DNA from: Ophioderma brevispina | Taxonomy: Eukaryota; Echinodermata; Ophiuroidea; Amphilepidida; Ophiodermatidae | Length of the DNA: 64,000 bases | Assembly: GCA_023653785.1 (NCBI GenBank) | Contig: JAMKCH010002960.1 | Location: 1-64,000, forward strand | Direction of reading: 5' to 3' | Shown: piece after piece, positions 1 to 11,788 of the stretch | Layout of the letters: each line of letters begins with the position of its first letter | Numbering within the stretch: position 1 is the stretch's first letter | Program-made: the position numbers and the translations under genes | The notes under the pieces: generated by a model | Database searches by the model: none | What the model was told of the DNA's origin: nothing | Seen by the model: only the letters and a program-made list of their open reading frames with translations

Positions 1-1504
1 ATCACTTAGATCGCCTAGAGTAATGTTGCTTTTTGGAATTTGTTTTGTTAATCCAATCACATCCGTGCACTAGGCAACTCAAGGAAAAGATAATACATTG
101 AATCACCCATGTCTATAACCGGCGAACTAAGTGTTCTTATAAAAGTTTCATAACGTTGTATATATATATCCTACCCACACCTCCCCACCCCACCAATAAA
201 TGTTGGATTCTTCTCCAATGAAAACCAGATTTGCAGGATTCAACATTGAATGGGGGCGGGGGGGGGGGGAGTTGGTCAATAAAAGCGTTCGAACATGTTT
301 GGCACTGCAGATATTGTAAAAATATTTCATACGTATGTAAATAAGGCCAACTAATACATGGATGTAATTGCAGAATTGTCTTTTCAATCACTAATCTAGA
401 CATTTAATATAAGAATAAAATGCCCGTTTGATCATTAAGGACCATTTCAAATATTTAAGGAGTGGTCCACAAGTAATGAAGTTCTCTATATGTGCACCTT
501 TTAGAAACGCATTCATTATGATTCCTTTTCATCGTTTTGGATCCCTTTGGATCCCAACATCTCTATTTTTTCAACAATCTACAGCTGTATTAAAATTTCA
601 ATGATTTTAGGCGATTTTGAGTATTGTAGACAAAAAAGGCGAATTTTAAAATCTGTTACATGTATAAACGCACAGATGCACAGTGCACAGATTTAATACT
701 TCACTTCTAAGCTATTCCTGCAAATTCCAAATACTTTGACTCTTTCGTTTCGGGGGAATCACTGATGGTGTCTAATTCTTATTTAAAACATTTTAAGATT
801 TTAAAATTTAGTGGTTTTTAATCCTTGAACCTAATACGTGTATCCACGCTATCCATTTTTAACAATAAAAGCTAATTCAAAAATGTATTTTTATTTCATT
901 TTACCTTTCGTTCGATCGATAGCCTATAATATTCGACCAATGACTGTACAAAACAGCCAATGATGCTGAACAAGTGATAGTCCAAAATGAAGAGATTTGA
1001 GATTTTGTATTCGTATCTTTGGCTTGTTGAAGATCCGGGGGGGGGCACTTGTATTCAAAGGTGGATATGATGCGTGAACATGGGCTTACAAAATGAACCA
1101 TAAACAAGTATTTCCATCGACTGAAAAAAAATACCCTAAACAAGTATTTTTGTCTGTTTTTGCTACTCTAAAAAGGTAAGCAATGTACTATGACGTTAAT
1201 ATATACCCTTAATATCTTACTTTGCTTTACTTCCGATTTACAGTATTTTGATGATTCTAATCTCTGCTTAATGAGATGGCATAGCCTAAAAACGTACATC
1301 ACACTTTCAGGGTTAAAAAACATACCCCTTTTCCTGATTTTGCTGTTTTGACACCCTAAACAATGCACGCGTGTACATGTACATCGCCTGTTGTAAAAAA
1401 GGACCCATTTTACGCGTTTTCCTGTTCACGCATCATATCCTTAATACAAGTGCCCCACGGTTGAAAATTTACCTATAGTTCCGATGCTGTATGCAAGCAA
1501 TAAA
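1..1504. other. Intergenic, no gene seen
   Basis: AT-rich DNA with no credible coding frame. It has a G-run at about 253-269, another at 1038-1046, and a stretch around 690-780 that resembles one end of the repeat at 6947-7337 (shared words include AAGCTATTCCTG and a GACTCTTTCG block). The short open frames here overlap the homopolymer tracts and show no protein-like composition. Confidence 0.6.
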
Positions 1505-1505
1505 T

Positions 1506-2163
1506 GTTTAGACAATGGAAACAAGATTCGTGTTTAGCTAGACTATGACTTCACTAGATTCTAGTCAAATTTAAAAAAAATAATGTATATGCTAACAAAA
1601 AGGAAATTACATTATGACTTTATTCCAATGAAATACATTAAATTATTTGATTGTGGTGTCAGTCAGCCAATTTTATTGATATTTGACAAAGATATTTTTG
1701 ACTATAAAATCTAGTTAAAATTTTTGAGTAGGTTTACCTTGTGAAGTCATATTTACTCCATTATCTATTCCATTTGACTAGATCATTTTAAGAGTGAAGT
1801 GAGGTAGATGGGGGATAATTTTTGTACTACGGTAAAAGCATTAAATTTGTCATATTCTACCAAAAGAAATTTAAAAATAAATAAACTGAAAAGAAATTTA
1901 TAGCGTTCAGAACTAACATAATACATGTATCTACTTTAACTAACGTTTTTTTCATAATTTTAATTAATTCTTAATCATCCACCACACTACTTCAAAGATA
2001 AACGATTGTTTAGATAACATGGTTAAACGATTGTTGAACATCGTTTTGTTAAGTAATGAGTGTTAAATTTTAAAGCACACTTTTAGAATTTAAAGATATC
2101 AGACGTTTAATTGCTAAACACTGACTACCTATAAAACACGAATCTCGTCTCCATTTTCTAAAC
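1506..2163. repeat. Inverted-repeat element (~660 bp)
   Basis: About 29 bp at 1506-1534 reappears inverted at 2135-2163. Both arms contain the word AGATTCGTGTTT, with three mismatches overall. The interior at 1543-1600 (CTAGATTCTAGTCAAATTT followed by an A-run and AATGTATATGCTAAC) is also found inside another repeat at 6486-6580, so this is a dispersed family. It has no coding potential. It is best read as a short non-autonomous DNA transposon; I could not fix its target duplication. Confidence 0.5.
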
Positions 2164-2362
2164 ACTGAATTTACAGTGTACCTATTTTAAAACAATAGAA
2201 AGAAAGCACAATTTTGCAAAGATGGTAATTACGAGTCTTGTAGACTGCATAGATGTCTATCCACTGGATATGCTGATTTCGCTATCGATAACACACTATT
2301 GCAATCAATATTTTAATTGACAATGTGAGATTCTGCAAAGCAAATTGTAAATCGGTAAAATA

Positions 2363-3357
2363 TACAGTTCAAAAAAGTAAGTCCCCCTGACAAATGTGCA
2401 TTTTTCTAGACAAGTTAGGCTCCTTAACCAGTTACAAAAATGTGAAATGTTCACTGCAATGTTACACATTTAATGTGCAAAAAAAAAATCACACAATAGT
2501 TAATATTCTCCCTGAAATGACGTCATTTATTAAATTTGATGACGAATTAAAAATGACACTTTCGTGCATAGGATTTAACAATCGAGAAAATCCCGGACGG
2601 AAAGTACCAACATACCTAGTACAACACAGGAATACCACAGACACTTGATTTTGGTACCAATGGATAGCTATAGTCATCTTCTTTCCATTGCTACCAAAAC
2701 GGGTACCAACATGCCTAGAATTACGTCAGGCTGACGTTATAAAGTTCACATGTCAGCACAACTGTCGATTTCCATAGTACACACTGTAGAATAGGGGAAA
2801 ATGTGTTTTTTCACCAAAAGAGTTTGGAATATCCGATTTCCACACGGTTTTTGCTCTCTTTAATGGGATATGACTAGTTTTATACTCAGAGAGTTTTAGT
2901 GCTACATTTTTTGAGTCGGAAACATTGCGAAATATCAATTTTCCACCCTATATCAAGTATTTTTATACTTTCCTTAACTTATGACGTCATAGTGACGTCA
3001 TAATGGGAATGTTGGTACTTAATTTGATACCAATGGAAAGAACAAACTCTAAGCTATCATGTGGTACCAAATTTATGGGAATCGGATGTTCAGTTATAGG
3101 GGAAAAAGAATCTTTTAAAACTTGATTTTCTCGACTTTTAAAGCCTTATGCAAGAAAGTGCCATTTTTTATTTGTCATCAAATTTAATAAATGACGTCAT
3201 TTCAGGGAGAAGGTCAGCTGCTGTGTGAAACTTTTTTGCACATTAAATGTGTAACATTTCCGTGTACATTTTACATTTTTGTAACAGGTTAAGGAGCCTA
3301 ACTTGTCTAGAAAAATACACATTTGTCGGGGGGGGGACTTACTTTTTTTGAAGTGTA
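2363..3357. mobile_element. Mariner-type non-autonomous element, long TIRs
   Basis: The left end reads TACAGTTCAAAAAAGTAAGT and the right end is its near-exact reverse complement. TA dinucleotides flank it at 2361-2362 and 3358-3359, as expected for Tc1/mariner insertion. The inverted arms extend about 210 bp inward (2363-2580 against 3125-3357) and share TGACGTCATTTATTAAATTT-like and CACATTTAATGTG blocks. The inner part carries further inverted GGTACCAATGGA blocks, so most of the 995 bp could fold back on itself. No transposase frame is present, so it would need a transposase in trans. Confidence 0.8.
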
Positions 3358-3658
3358 TAGTAATAAAGCAAATCTTTATGATCTTGCGTCTAGCCGTTTA
3401 CACATTAGCATGAAGTCATGGTTTTCCTTAAAACCGCCGCTTTTGCATCTTATAAGTTCAACTTACATTCCTGGAGAAGTCTTTATCAATGTTTATGTAG
3501 GATTAGCATTTCATAAACGGGAGGCCCGTCATTGCAAAGTCCTAGTGCATGTACGTCTCGCCATATATTCTCAGTTTGCATTTCACTGAAATCGACGTAA
3601 GCAACTCTTCAAACGAAGACGCTTTACCAGAGCTACATGCACTTTAATTTCATCGACG

Positions 3659-4747
3659 TTAATCGTCGATTTCAATATTAACTTCTACAGGGTGGGGAGG
3701 TGTTGTATCGCTTGAAGTGCTTTCCTCCTCAAACACATCATCGTCTCCATCACTACTGAAGCCACTGGACACATTATCTTCAAACACTTCAGACACTGCG
3801 GCACTTGAAGCGAGATCCGAGGAAAGCGGCTTACTGAGAGCGGTACTGAGATCCGAGCTTTCACTAAAAATCATTTCATTAGGTATACTTGAGTGACTGC
3901 CAACACCTTCTGGCTTCAATCTTAGCATATACAACTTTTCATAATACTGTACGCTTGCTTCGGTAGCATGAAGAACCTCTGGCGTGACTTTGGTTAAATC
4001 AAGAGGTTTTTCCACCGCTTTCTGTAGTCCAGATGTAGAAAAGGCTCTGTCATACTGCCCGATGACTTTGTTGATGAACATTAGTCGCTTTGAGAAGGTC
4101 CACCTTTCCCGTTCATCCTTGAGAGGGTTCCAGTGCATCATAGTAGGAGAGAATGGTATCCCGACTGCCTGACAATATGCTCTTAAAGTTCTTTCTGGAT
4201 GCTCGATGAGATCATCAGCATCGATAATAATAGGTTCTTGTCCTAACGTATATGTTATATAGCAGAAGAGCTCATACAATTCTTTGAATACTAAACCTTG
4301 TGGCAATATATCAGTGATGCCCAACTTGAGCACATGTTTGGCAACAAATTTGGCAATAAGATTATTCATTGACAGGAAGACTTTGGCTGGATGACGTATC
4401 AGAAAGGTATGTCTGTAACCAGCAGGAAGACTATTAAAATGACCTTGCATTGTGTAACCAAGTTCCTTGCAGAAGATCATCCTTGTGTCATCGGAATGGT
4501 CTCTTTCAAGTTCTTTCTGTACCCAGTCATAAGTGAATCGTGTATCAGAAACCACTTGTTTTGCGGCAGGAACAGGGATTTCTGCCTGACGTTCTGGTCC
4601 CAGATGGTACGCTGCTGTATACATCTCATGGTATATCCTGACATCGTCTGCAGAGGAAGCAATGCAACGTTCAAAAGCCGTTGAGAGGGATCGAGGTGGT
4701 GCCCAGAGGATGACACGCAGTGGATCGGAGTCCTTGACGTTTGCCAT
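3659..4747 (-). CDS. P-loop sulfotransferase-family protein (362 aa)
   Basis: Seen: an uninterrupted 362-codon frame, the longest in the window. Residues 13-28 contain the PPRSLSTAFERC loop, which fits the 5'-phosphosulfate binding loop of sulfotransferases. FLIRHPAKVFLS at residues 115-126 fits the 3'-phosphate binding segment, with Arg118 and Ser126 as the expected contacts. IIIDADDLIEHPE near residue 175 is also typical of this branch. The last ~65 residues are Ser/Asp/Glu-rich and probably disordered. There is no signal peptide or membrane segment, so a cytosolic PAPS-dependent enzyme is likely; the acceptor is unknown. Family knowledge: marine invertebrates have many such proteins, often mislabelled branched-chain aminotransferase-like. 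The start at 4747 is the first ATG in frame. A possible 3' splice site just upstream (minus-strand AG before 4763) would place an intron in the 5' UTR. An ATTAAA close to the stop (about 3643-3648) could be a polyadenylation signal. The open frame without introns may reflect a retrocopy origin or a naturally intronless coding region. Confidence 0.85.
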   Translation of the reverse strand: MANVKDSDPLRVILWAPPRSLSTAFERCIASSADDVRIYHEMYTAAYHLGPERQAEIPVPAAKQVVSDTRFTYDWVQKELERDHSDDTRMIFCKELGYTMQGHFNSLPAGYRHTFLIRHPAKVFLSMNNLIAKFVAKHVLKLGITDILPQGLVFKELYELFCYITYTLGQEPIIIDADDLIEHPERTLRAYCQAVGIPFSPTMMHWNPLKDERERWTFSKRLMFINKVIGQYDRAFSTSGLQKAVEKPLDLTKVTPEVLHATEASVQYYEKLYMLRLKPEGVGSHSSIPNEMIFSESSDLSTALSKPLSSDLASSAAVSEVFEDNVSSGFSSDGDDDVFEEESTSSDTTPPHPVEVNIEIDD

Positions 4748-4799
4748 GTTGCATGAGATGGCCCTGGTTGGTTTGCACAGGAAACCTTTGAATGAGATT

Positions 4800-6120
4800 A
4801 AAAGAGAATGAAAAGGTTAACCAAAATGGTAAGTCAATTTTGCTATTAAAAGTTACTGGAAGACATAATCTAAAGAAAACCACGCTACGTATACACACGA
4901 AATAATTGCACTGTTTAGAAGATTACCGAATAGTTCGCATAGGTGTTCTTTATTCGGCAATATTGATACAAGTTTTTCATAGTTTCTGCAAGTATCATTC
5001 CACAGTTTGATGTTATGAACAGATTGACTTTATTTGTAAAGGGTTACAAGCAAATACATGTATGCCACTGCCATTTTTTACACTTACCTAACTTAAACGT
5101 GTACCCTATGCACTCAAGCCGTGTATCTAGATCTAGTAAGGATGGTATCGAAAGTGTACAGTATACTTAAAATCTTACTTCAATGTGCTTAATATTCAAA
5201 ATGAAGAAATTTCGTAAGATGCTGGTATATGCCCCGTCAGTAAGCCTAGTAAGTTAGCATGTTTATAGCGTCTATAAACCGAGGACCATACGGTAGCTAG
5301 GTTTATTTATCATTCAGTCGTTTTTTTGTATAACAAAGTTTGTTCTTCATGCATATTATGGAACGATAAATGAAAATAATGCTTGCTTATGAACAGTTGT
5401 TTACATGTACCTACATAATTAACCTACATGTGTATAACAAGAAATTATTCTACAAAATACGGCATTGCGGTAGCCGGATGAAGTTCAATTTTTTTTTAAA
5501 TTTCATTTTTGCTTTGTTCATTTTTTGTAATTTCCCATCAGTAAACAATATAACGATGGTTTCACGTCCTGGGGTTTGTTCATATATTTGTTTCAATTTA
5601 CAAATACTTGTGTTGATTAATATCATAAGTATATGAATCACTTTCAAGAGGTTTTGGTGGTACATGTTACTTGAGTGACTCTACTCAAACAAGCTTCAAA
5701 TTTTCAAGTGCTTCCTCATATTCTCCAAATAGATTTTAATAGTTACCCCTCCAAATCTAACGGCTATCCCCCCCCCCCTTTCCTAAAATATATAGGTCTG
5801 GTCTGGCTCCAAAAAATGGTCAAACCAACATTAAAATATTTTAATATACACTCGGACACACGTGTGTCCCTAAAAATATGAAATTATTTTCGAGAAATAA
5901 CAAAACTAATCACCACCTCGCCAAATAGAGCGATTTTAATAGGCATTTTTTTAAACGTTTAAACAATAAAACTGATGTACTGCATGTATAAATATGACAC
6001 ACAAAAATGTCACAGCAACTCCACTTTTATCAATATTATTGTCTACAAATCTGTATTAAATTCATACATGTATTTTTCACCATGATATTTGATTACCTTT
6101 CTCCATAAGGCCCATGATAT
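4800..6120. other. Intergenic; possible promoter side of sulfotransferase gene
   Basis: This lies upstream of the minus-strand sulfotransferase gene, so its promoter should be here, but I cannot identify a TATA box or initiator with confidence. The stretch at 5764-5880 has a C-run and the words GTGTCCCTAAAAATATGAAA, which match one end of the repeat at 6947-7337 and the copy at 56634. No coding exon was recognised. Confidence 0.4.
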
Positions 6121-6123
6121 ACT

Positions 6124-6830
6124 ACTACAATCTTGGACAAAAGTTGTTGGCACACCTTGGGAAAAATTGCTCTTTTACACTTGAATAATTCGGCCATTTT
6201 TGAAGGTATGAAATTGAACTTTTTTGGGTATCAAGCTTGAAGCTTTTGCTAATTCTTCAAAACTCCCCCTTCCCCACCAATCAATGTTGAGCGTTGTTAG
6301 GCGCACTGTAACACAATTTCAGGTTTCAACTTTGTTCCGGGGGAAAGGGGGCGATTTTACCGTTTCTAGACACCATTTAAACACCATGGCCCGTATTCCA
6401 AGGTGTTTAACAACTGTTTAGTTAAACGAATATTTATCTCCCAAATACACTCTAAAACACCTAGTCACATTATCGTGTAAAATATGACTTCATTAGATTC
6501 TAGTCAAATTTAACAAGAAATTAGTTGAATGTGACAAGACTCTAGTCAATTTAAAAAAAAAAATAATGTATATGCTAACAAAAAGAAAATTGCTCTTTTA
6601 CACTTGAATAATTCGGCCATTTTTGAAGGTATGAAATTGAACTTTTTTGGGTATCAAGCTTGAAGCTTTTGCTAATTCTTCAAAACTCCCCCTTCCCCAC
6701 CAATCAATGTTGAGCGTTGTTAGGCGCACTGTAACACAATTTCAGGTTTCAACTTTGTTCCGGGGGAAAGGGGGGCGATTTTACCGTACGGTAAGAAAAG
6801 TGTGCCAATACTTTAGTCCAAGATTGTAGT
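6124..6830. mobile_element. TIR element with internal 200-bp duplication
   Basis: The left end ACTACAATCTTGGACAAAAG is repeated inverted at 6796-6830, with the inverted similarity reaching about 35 bp (both arms include TTGGCACAC). Inside, a 200-bp block at 6164-6363 is present again, essentially identical, at 6586-6786; the two differ by one G in a G-run. The 222 bp between the two copies (6364-6585) belongs to another family, the one at 1506-2163. No transposase frame is present. The identical 65-codon frames in the two copies are a by-product of the duplication and do not look protein-like. Confidence 0.6.
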
Positions 6831-6946
6831 CGCAGCGAGCGATTGGCGCGCACAGCCGGCTTTGACCCGAGATCAAGGTGTTACGCATGCTCACGAGCAG
6901 AACTCTCTCGCAGCGACTGGTAGTAGGCCTATATCACGGGCCGGGC

Positions 6947-7337
6947 TTAAAGGTGTAACGAGATAACATGTGTCCCTAAAATCTGAAAAATTTGATTTTT
7001 GCACTAATGTAAAGCTTTTAATCAAAAATATCTCCACATGAAAGGATTAAGCTGAGATTTGTTTACCCTGCAAGTGATAGGACCAAATGCAACCTAATAA
7101 CGACAAAATCAAATATTTTAGTCATTACTGTCCGTACGGACACTTACTACAACACGTAATTGAATGGAGATTCATATCTTTGAACACCATGCACTGTTTT
7201 CTTCAGTTTCTGTCCATTTTTCAGTTGGAAAATATACCTTATGAGAGTTCTATAGCCTTATCCTTCACTTTTAAGCTATTCCTGTAAAATTTCAAATATT
7301 TTCACTCTTTCGGGTGGATCAATGATAGTGCCTTTAA
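6947..7337. mobile_element. TTAA-bounded short element
   Basis: It begins TTAAAGGTGTAACGAG and ends CACTATCATTGATCC in inverse orientation, closing with CCTTTAA. Only about nine terminal bases match between the ends. Related sequence occurs at 12012-12350 and 14890-15230 in the opposite orientation, and an end fragment occurs at 56634-56740. No coding sequence is present. The junctions are consistent with a TTAA target site. Confidence 0.5.
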
Positions 7338-7540
7338 GCAAATCAAAATCGCCTTTTGTTTTATGCATATCAACGAGATTAAAATTAAGCCTATGTAAGA
7401 CTTTCTACGTACTTGCGTAGAATTAACACTTCTAAATACCACAAAATACCATATTCTGCTACCATTATGGTATTTGTGGTAATTGGTGTTCCTGTTACAT
7501 GTAGCACACTAATACTATAATGTTCACCGGATCTTCATTG

Positions 7541-8290
7541 AAGCAATAACAGCGCACTTTTGAAGAACGCCCCTCAATTCTCCGGATAATTTGAGATTTT
7601 TGCACCAAATTGCACACTCAGTTGCATTGGTAATTGGCCAGTAAACAATACCTGTGAATGCTAGAGCTCAAAATTAGAATCGGAGATCTCCGGTAATGCT
7701 TCACGACTGCTGTAAACGTTCTTCAATATGTAATAGCCGGGAAATTGAGCCATGTACGTGTCCATACGCTCATTCAAAAAATGCGTGGTATGTCATAAAA
7801 GAAACGCCACATTAATGTCCGTCCATGGTGAAATAGTCCCGGAAATGTGCCACCTCACGAAAATGACCTGTAACTTGACTTGCCAGAACCGTGGACGGAC
7901 ATCATTTAACTTAACCTGGACTCGTGCTAGGCACATTCATTGGCTTCACACACCAGGGAGTTTAGGGATAAAGATAAGCAATCACTGACCTCCCGTCGGT
8001 AAACAAGTGTGGGCACATGAGCTGATGTCGGGTTGCAGTTTCATTGATATACGGCCTCGTGGCGAGACACTCTGGCTAGAAAATCTAGGGCAATCTGCGG
8101 TCAAAATTGCTATGTCTCGCTAATTTTGAGAAAGAGTTCCAGTTGACTGGCCTAAAACAATGGAACCACTGAAGTGAATCTGGGTCAGAAGTGACCCAAA
8201 GTCCAGGCAAAGGGTTTTAATTAATGTGGCGTTTCTTTTATGACAAACACGCATTTTCTAGCATTACCACTCGCAGGTATATATGCTATT
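7541..8290. mobile_element. Foldback-like repeat, copy A
   Basis: It shares extended similarity with 24836-25385, including ACCTGTGAATG, GCCATGTACGTGT and the CCGTCCATGGTGAAATAGT region, which matches its counterpart. An internal inverted pair (GTCATAAAAGAAACGCCAC at about 7791 and its complement at 8223-8241) brackets 7775-8262. The outer flanks also repeat inverted (ACGCATTTTCTAGC...ACTCGCAGGTATA against the left side). A 78-codon open frame inside is not recognisable as protein. Confidence 0.5.
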
Positions 8291-8631
8291 ATGTTAATAA
8301 TATAGGCCCTCCCTGGACGATTTCGGTAAATGTGTATGTTTTTTGTAAAATTAATATAAATTCCTTTTCACACTTATTTTTAGAATGACGTATATCCTGG
8401 TTTAATTTCGCCAAAGCTAGCATTCGATTTCATTTTTTGTTGTGAATGATCATACCACTTCAAGGGATTGCAAATACATCATTAGGCTTTTCAGTATGTA
8501 TGTATGTGTTACCAATTTTTTTATGTGTAATCGATTTCGCGATAAATCAATGTAATATCGACTAAATCGAATATTGTTTTCACATTAATATCATTTAACT
8601 TTATGAATGCGCGACAATCAATAATAAATTC

Positions 8632-8712
8632 TCGTGTGTAAGTGTGTATCATCGTATGTGTGTGCGTGCTTGCGGATATGTGTGTGTTTGTGTGTGCATG
8701 TGTGTGTATATG
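8632..8712. repeat. (TG)n microsatellite
   Basis: An imperfect TG/TGTA dinucleotide tract. The His/Thr-rich open frame read from the other strand is an artefact of it. Confidence 0.9.
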
Positions 8713-8931
8713 CAACTTTTATTAGCACTTCGTTTGAAACTGTCACCTTTACACGCTGTATGTTTTTCTCCAAAACAATTGTATACACCCAAATGTGAGG
8801 AAAAGATTTTTGTTCAGTAATCTTCTTTATACATAGGATTTTAACATTTTTGGTGTTTATATTTATATTTCTAAGTTCTTTTCTTATTTTAGGAATTTTA
8901 CTGTCGATCCACCAATGATCTCCGCACACTT

Positions 8932-9290
8932 AAAAATTACAATGCAATTTACATTAAGATACTGCAAAACACTTAAAAGAAACACAGTATAGGTCTGTAA
9001 TTTTGACAACAAAAAAATACTGTCAATTTTATGTCCTATTTTCCAGGCATATCATGACCGAATTTAAAGCTCTTATTCGAATTTTAAAGAATATCAACAT
9101 TTTTATACACTAGTATGATTTTTTATATTTTCAATACTAAAATTTACAGGAAAAATACTATAAAATTTCAGGAAAATCATTGCAATAGTTCTGTTAACAA
9201 AATCCCATAAAATGCACCTTTTAAGGGTTTTCATTCAAATTCACTGCATATTTTACAGTTGGTGGACATTTGTGGATGGGGTGTTCGTCA
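8932..9290. mobile_element. Diverged relative of the CACTGTAAAAAA MITE
   Basis: The order of short blocks matches 46322-46740: tract of TACTGTCAATTTTATGTCC, TTTCCAGGCATA, AAATTTACAGGAAAAATACT, GTTTTCATTCAAATT, then TTTTACAGT and GGGGTGTTCGTCAG. The ends are eroded, so the terminal repeats cannot be read cleanly. It is an old copy of that TA-inserting family. Confidence 0.55.
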
Positions 9291-9744
9291 GGTTTTTATT
9301 TGTTGCACCCGTCACAACATTTACCATCTTCTCTGATTGAACAAAGAACAGTAATATACAAGGTGATGATGTGACCTAACACTTACAATTAGAGACAAAA
9401 TGGGCATTTTGAATTTTTGGTATGGAGAACCGATACTACGATGTGCTTCATTTTAAGCCCCACTCCCAAAGACCATTTCGACTACAGTCATAGTTTCATA
9501 GTTTCTAGAAGAATAAAACTAATCGTGGTTCATGCGAAAAATATGTGGTCAACATTTGTTCTGGCTGAACGGAGTTCCAAAGTGCTCTGTAACATGCATT
9601 GCCACCACTGAATCGCTTTGTTAGCGAAAATTGACTTTTTTTAATTAGGGCATTGTGTACAATTATGTCTGCAATCATAATAAGCTTATCAGCTTATTTT
9701 ACTGCTCAATTGTCCACCTATTAGTGGGAGACTGCAGTGTACAG
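9291..9744. other. Intergenic, no feature identified
   Basis: AT-rich single-copy-looking sequence. A 64-codon frame (9417-9611) has no recognisable motif and no splice context. Confidence 0.4.
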
Positions 9745-10710
9745 CATTATGTTGCAAATCTGGATAAAATGGTGAATTTAAGACCCAGGACTTTATTCAT
9801 TGATAATTAAAACAAAATCGTCGAATACTTGCACATACCCATTTTCTGATACAATGATTCACGAATGTAGTTTTTGCTACTATAATGGCACAGTTTTGGA
9901 GTTATAGGGTAAAATAAAAAATTGTGAATAGGTCAATTTTGGTTTGTACGTGGTCAAAATTAAAAGATGCCTCCAATTTGTAAAACGTGGTGCAATTTTT
10001 TCGTCTCAGCCTTAAAAAATGAACTATAGGAATGTTTTTGAATATCTTGCAAACAGCTATTGGATTCTATATTGACCTCTGACCTATATTGTTGGATAAC
10101 ATGTACTCAGCATCACAGATGTGCAAACATTCCTCAATTTCATCCTTCTAGCTGAACAAAATATTGTACCACATAATACTCCGAAACTATAACCATACAA
10201 GGGCAAACTGATCCTTTTTAGAATCATTGCAATGTGAGAAAGAGTGTCATGTACTTTCCACAGATTGGAGCATTTTAAAGATTTTGACCCCTGTGTAACA
10301 TGAAATCCAAGCTGTGGTCAAATCCAGGGGTTTGGCAAGTGTTCCATGAATTTTAGGGATTAGCATGCCTAAAAAAAGGTTTTTACTTGTCCTATTAAAA
10401 TTCAGCATTTTATCGAACCGCAACATTCTTTCACTACGATTCCCTGCTACTATATGCCTACATGTAGTCGGGTCATCTTGGAGCGATTCCGTGCGTGAAG
10501 ATAGCTGAAGTATGAAAAATTCCTGGATTGCAGTAAAAAAGTAACTAATATGTCCGCTTGTCACAAGATTCAAAATATGTATATAGTTTAGCTACCATCT
10601 ACAACCTCTGGTTATGGCGATTATTAAACGCGTCAAATTTTGGTCATCAAAAGTCACCACGACTGTTTGAAATGTTTATAGACAATAAAATAGTTTGATG
10701 GGACGTTTTT

Positions 10711-10793
10711 GTACGTGTGTGTGCGTACGTGTGGGTGTGTTACGTGTGTGTGTGCGTTGTGTGTTGTGTGGGGGTGTGTGTGTGTGTGTGTGC
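10711..10793. repeat. (GT)n microsatellite
   Basis: Imperfect GT repeat inside tandem unit 1. The equivalent tract in unit 2 is at 13620-13700. Confidence 0.9.
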
Positions 10794-11311
10794 ATGTATT
10801 GATTCAATGGGTGGATGGCGGTATATGAAAATACCAACAGCCCATGTCCCCCTTTCCTTCTGTTCAACTGATTCAACAAACTATCAGTTTCGATAGGGAA
10901 TGATTGTGTCAACTTTATCTGATTACTCTCCAAAATTTTAACTGTTTACTTTTTAAATCGGAAAATAGGATTTATCTTCAAGATAATAGGATTTCCTTCA
11001 GGAAATAGCTTTATCTTCTCTGAAAAAAATTCAACTGTCTATTCTTAAACTAAAAAAGTACGCAAGAATTACATGTGCAAAGCAACACGAGCCCGGGAAC
11101 GTGAGGGTGCGTGATTATTCGGCAAAAGGCTGAAGAGAAGCACGGCACATCTTTGTACCTTGTTCTAATGATGTATTTCTGAACCCCTTCATAACACCTT
11201 TAACATATATCATCCCTTAGATTCCATTTTTAGCTTCACAAAGACTATTGTCCCAGAACAAATGATAAACTAAAACTTTCCAAAAACCTTTCCCAAGTTT
11301 GGTAGAACGGT

Positions 11312-11662
11312 TTAAAGGTGCAACGAGAGATTTCAAGTCATCCATTTCTGTATATTAGTGATTCATAATATTATACACTCAATGATCCCGTACCGTTTTT
11401 ATTTTGCTACAGAATAACTTAAAATGGAAAATACAAGGTGGATATGTATATGCTTGTGTTTCAACGAAAACATAAGCTGAATTTTTCGTATTTGCTCCTA
11501 TATGAAATTAGAACTTTCACACTTTTGACCCAAGAATCCAGGTCCAACTTAATCCTTTCACATGGGGTATATTTGGTAGAAAGCGTTACACAACAGTGCA
11601 AAAACAGAATTTCATATTTTTTAGGAACACCTATTATTGAAATCTCGTGTTTGCACCTTTAA
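11312..11662. mobile_element. TTAA-type MITE, copy 1
   Basis: It starts TTAAAGGTGCAACGAGAGAT and ends with the inverted counterpart, closing CACCTTTAA. It is 351 bp long. Read as TTAA plus AGGTGCAACGAG, the ends give a TTAA target duplication. Other copies are at 14259-14608, 22502-22845 and 27720-28065, all about 345 bp long. It has no coding capacity. Confidence 0.75.
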
Positions 11663-11738
11663 TAAGTACACACTTTACGCCTGAAAAAAGTTATTAGCTA
11701 TAATTACATTTTCTGAATTATATTTATGGGACAAAAAA

Positions 11739-11788
11739 TTTTTTTTTTTTTTTTTTTTTTTTTGTGTTTTTTTTTTTTTTTTTTTTTG
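11739..11788. repeat. Poly-T tract
   Basis: About 45 T with a single GTG interruption. It is absent at the corresponding place in the second tandem unit (about 14670). Confidence 0.9.
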
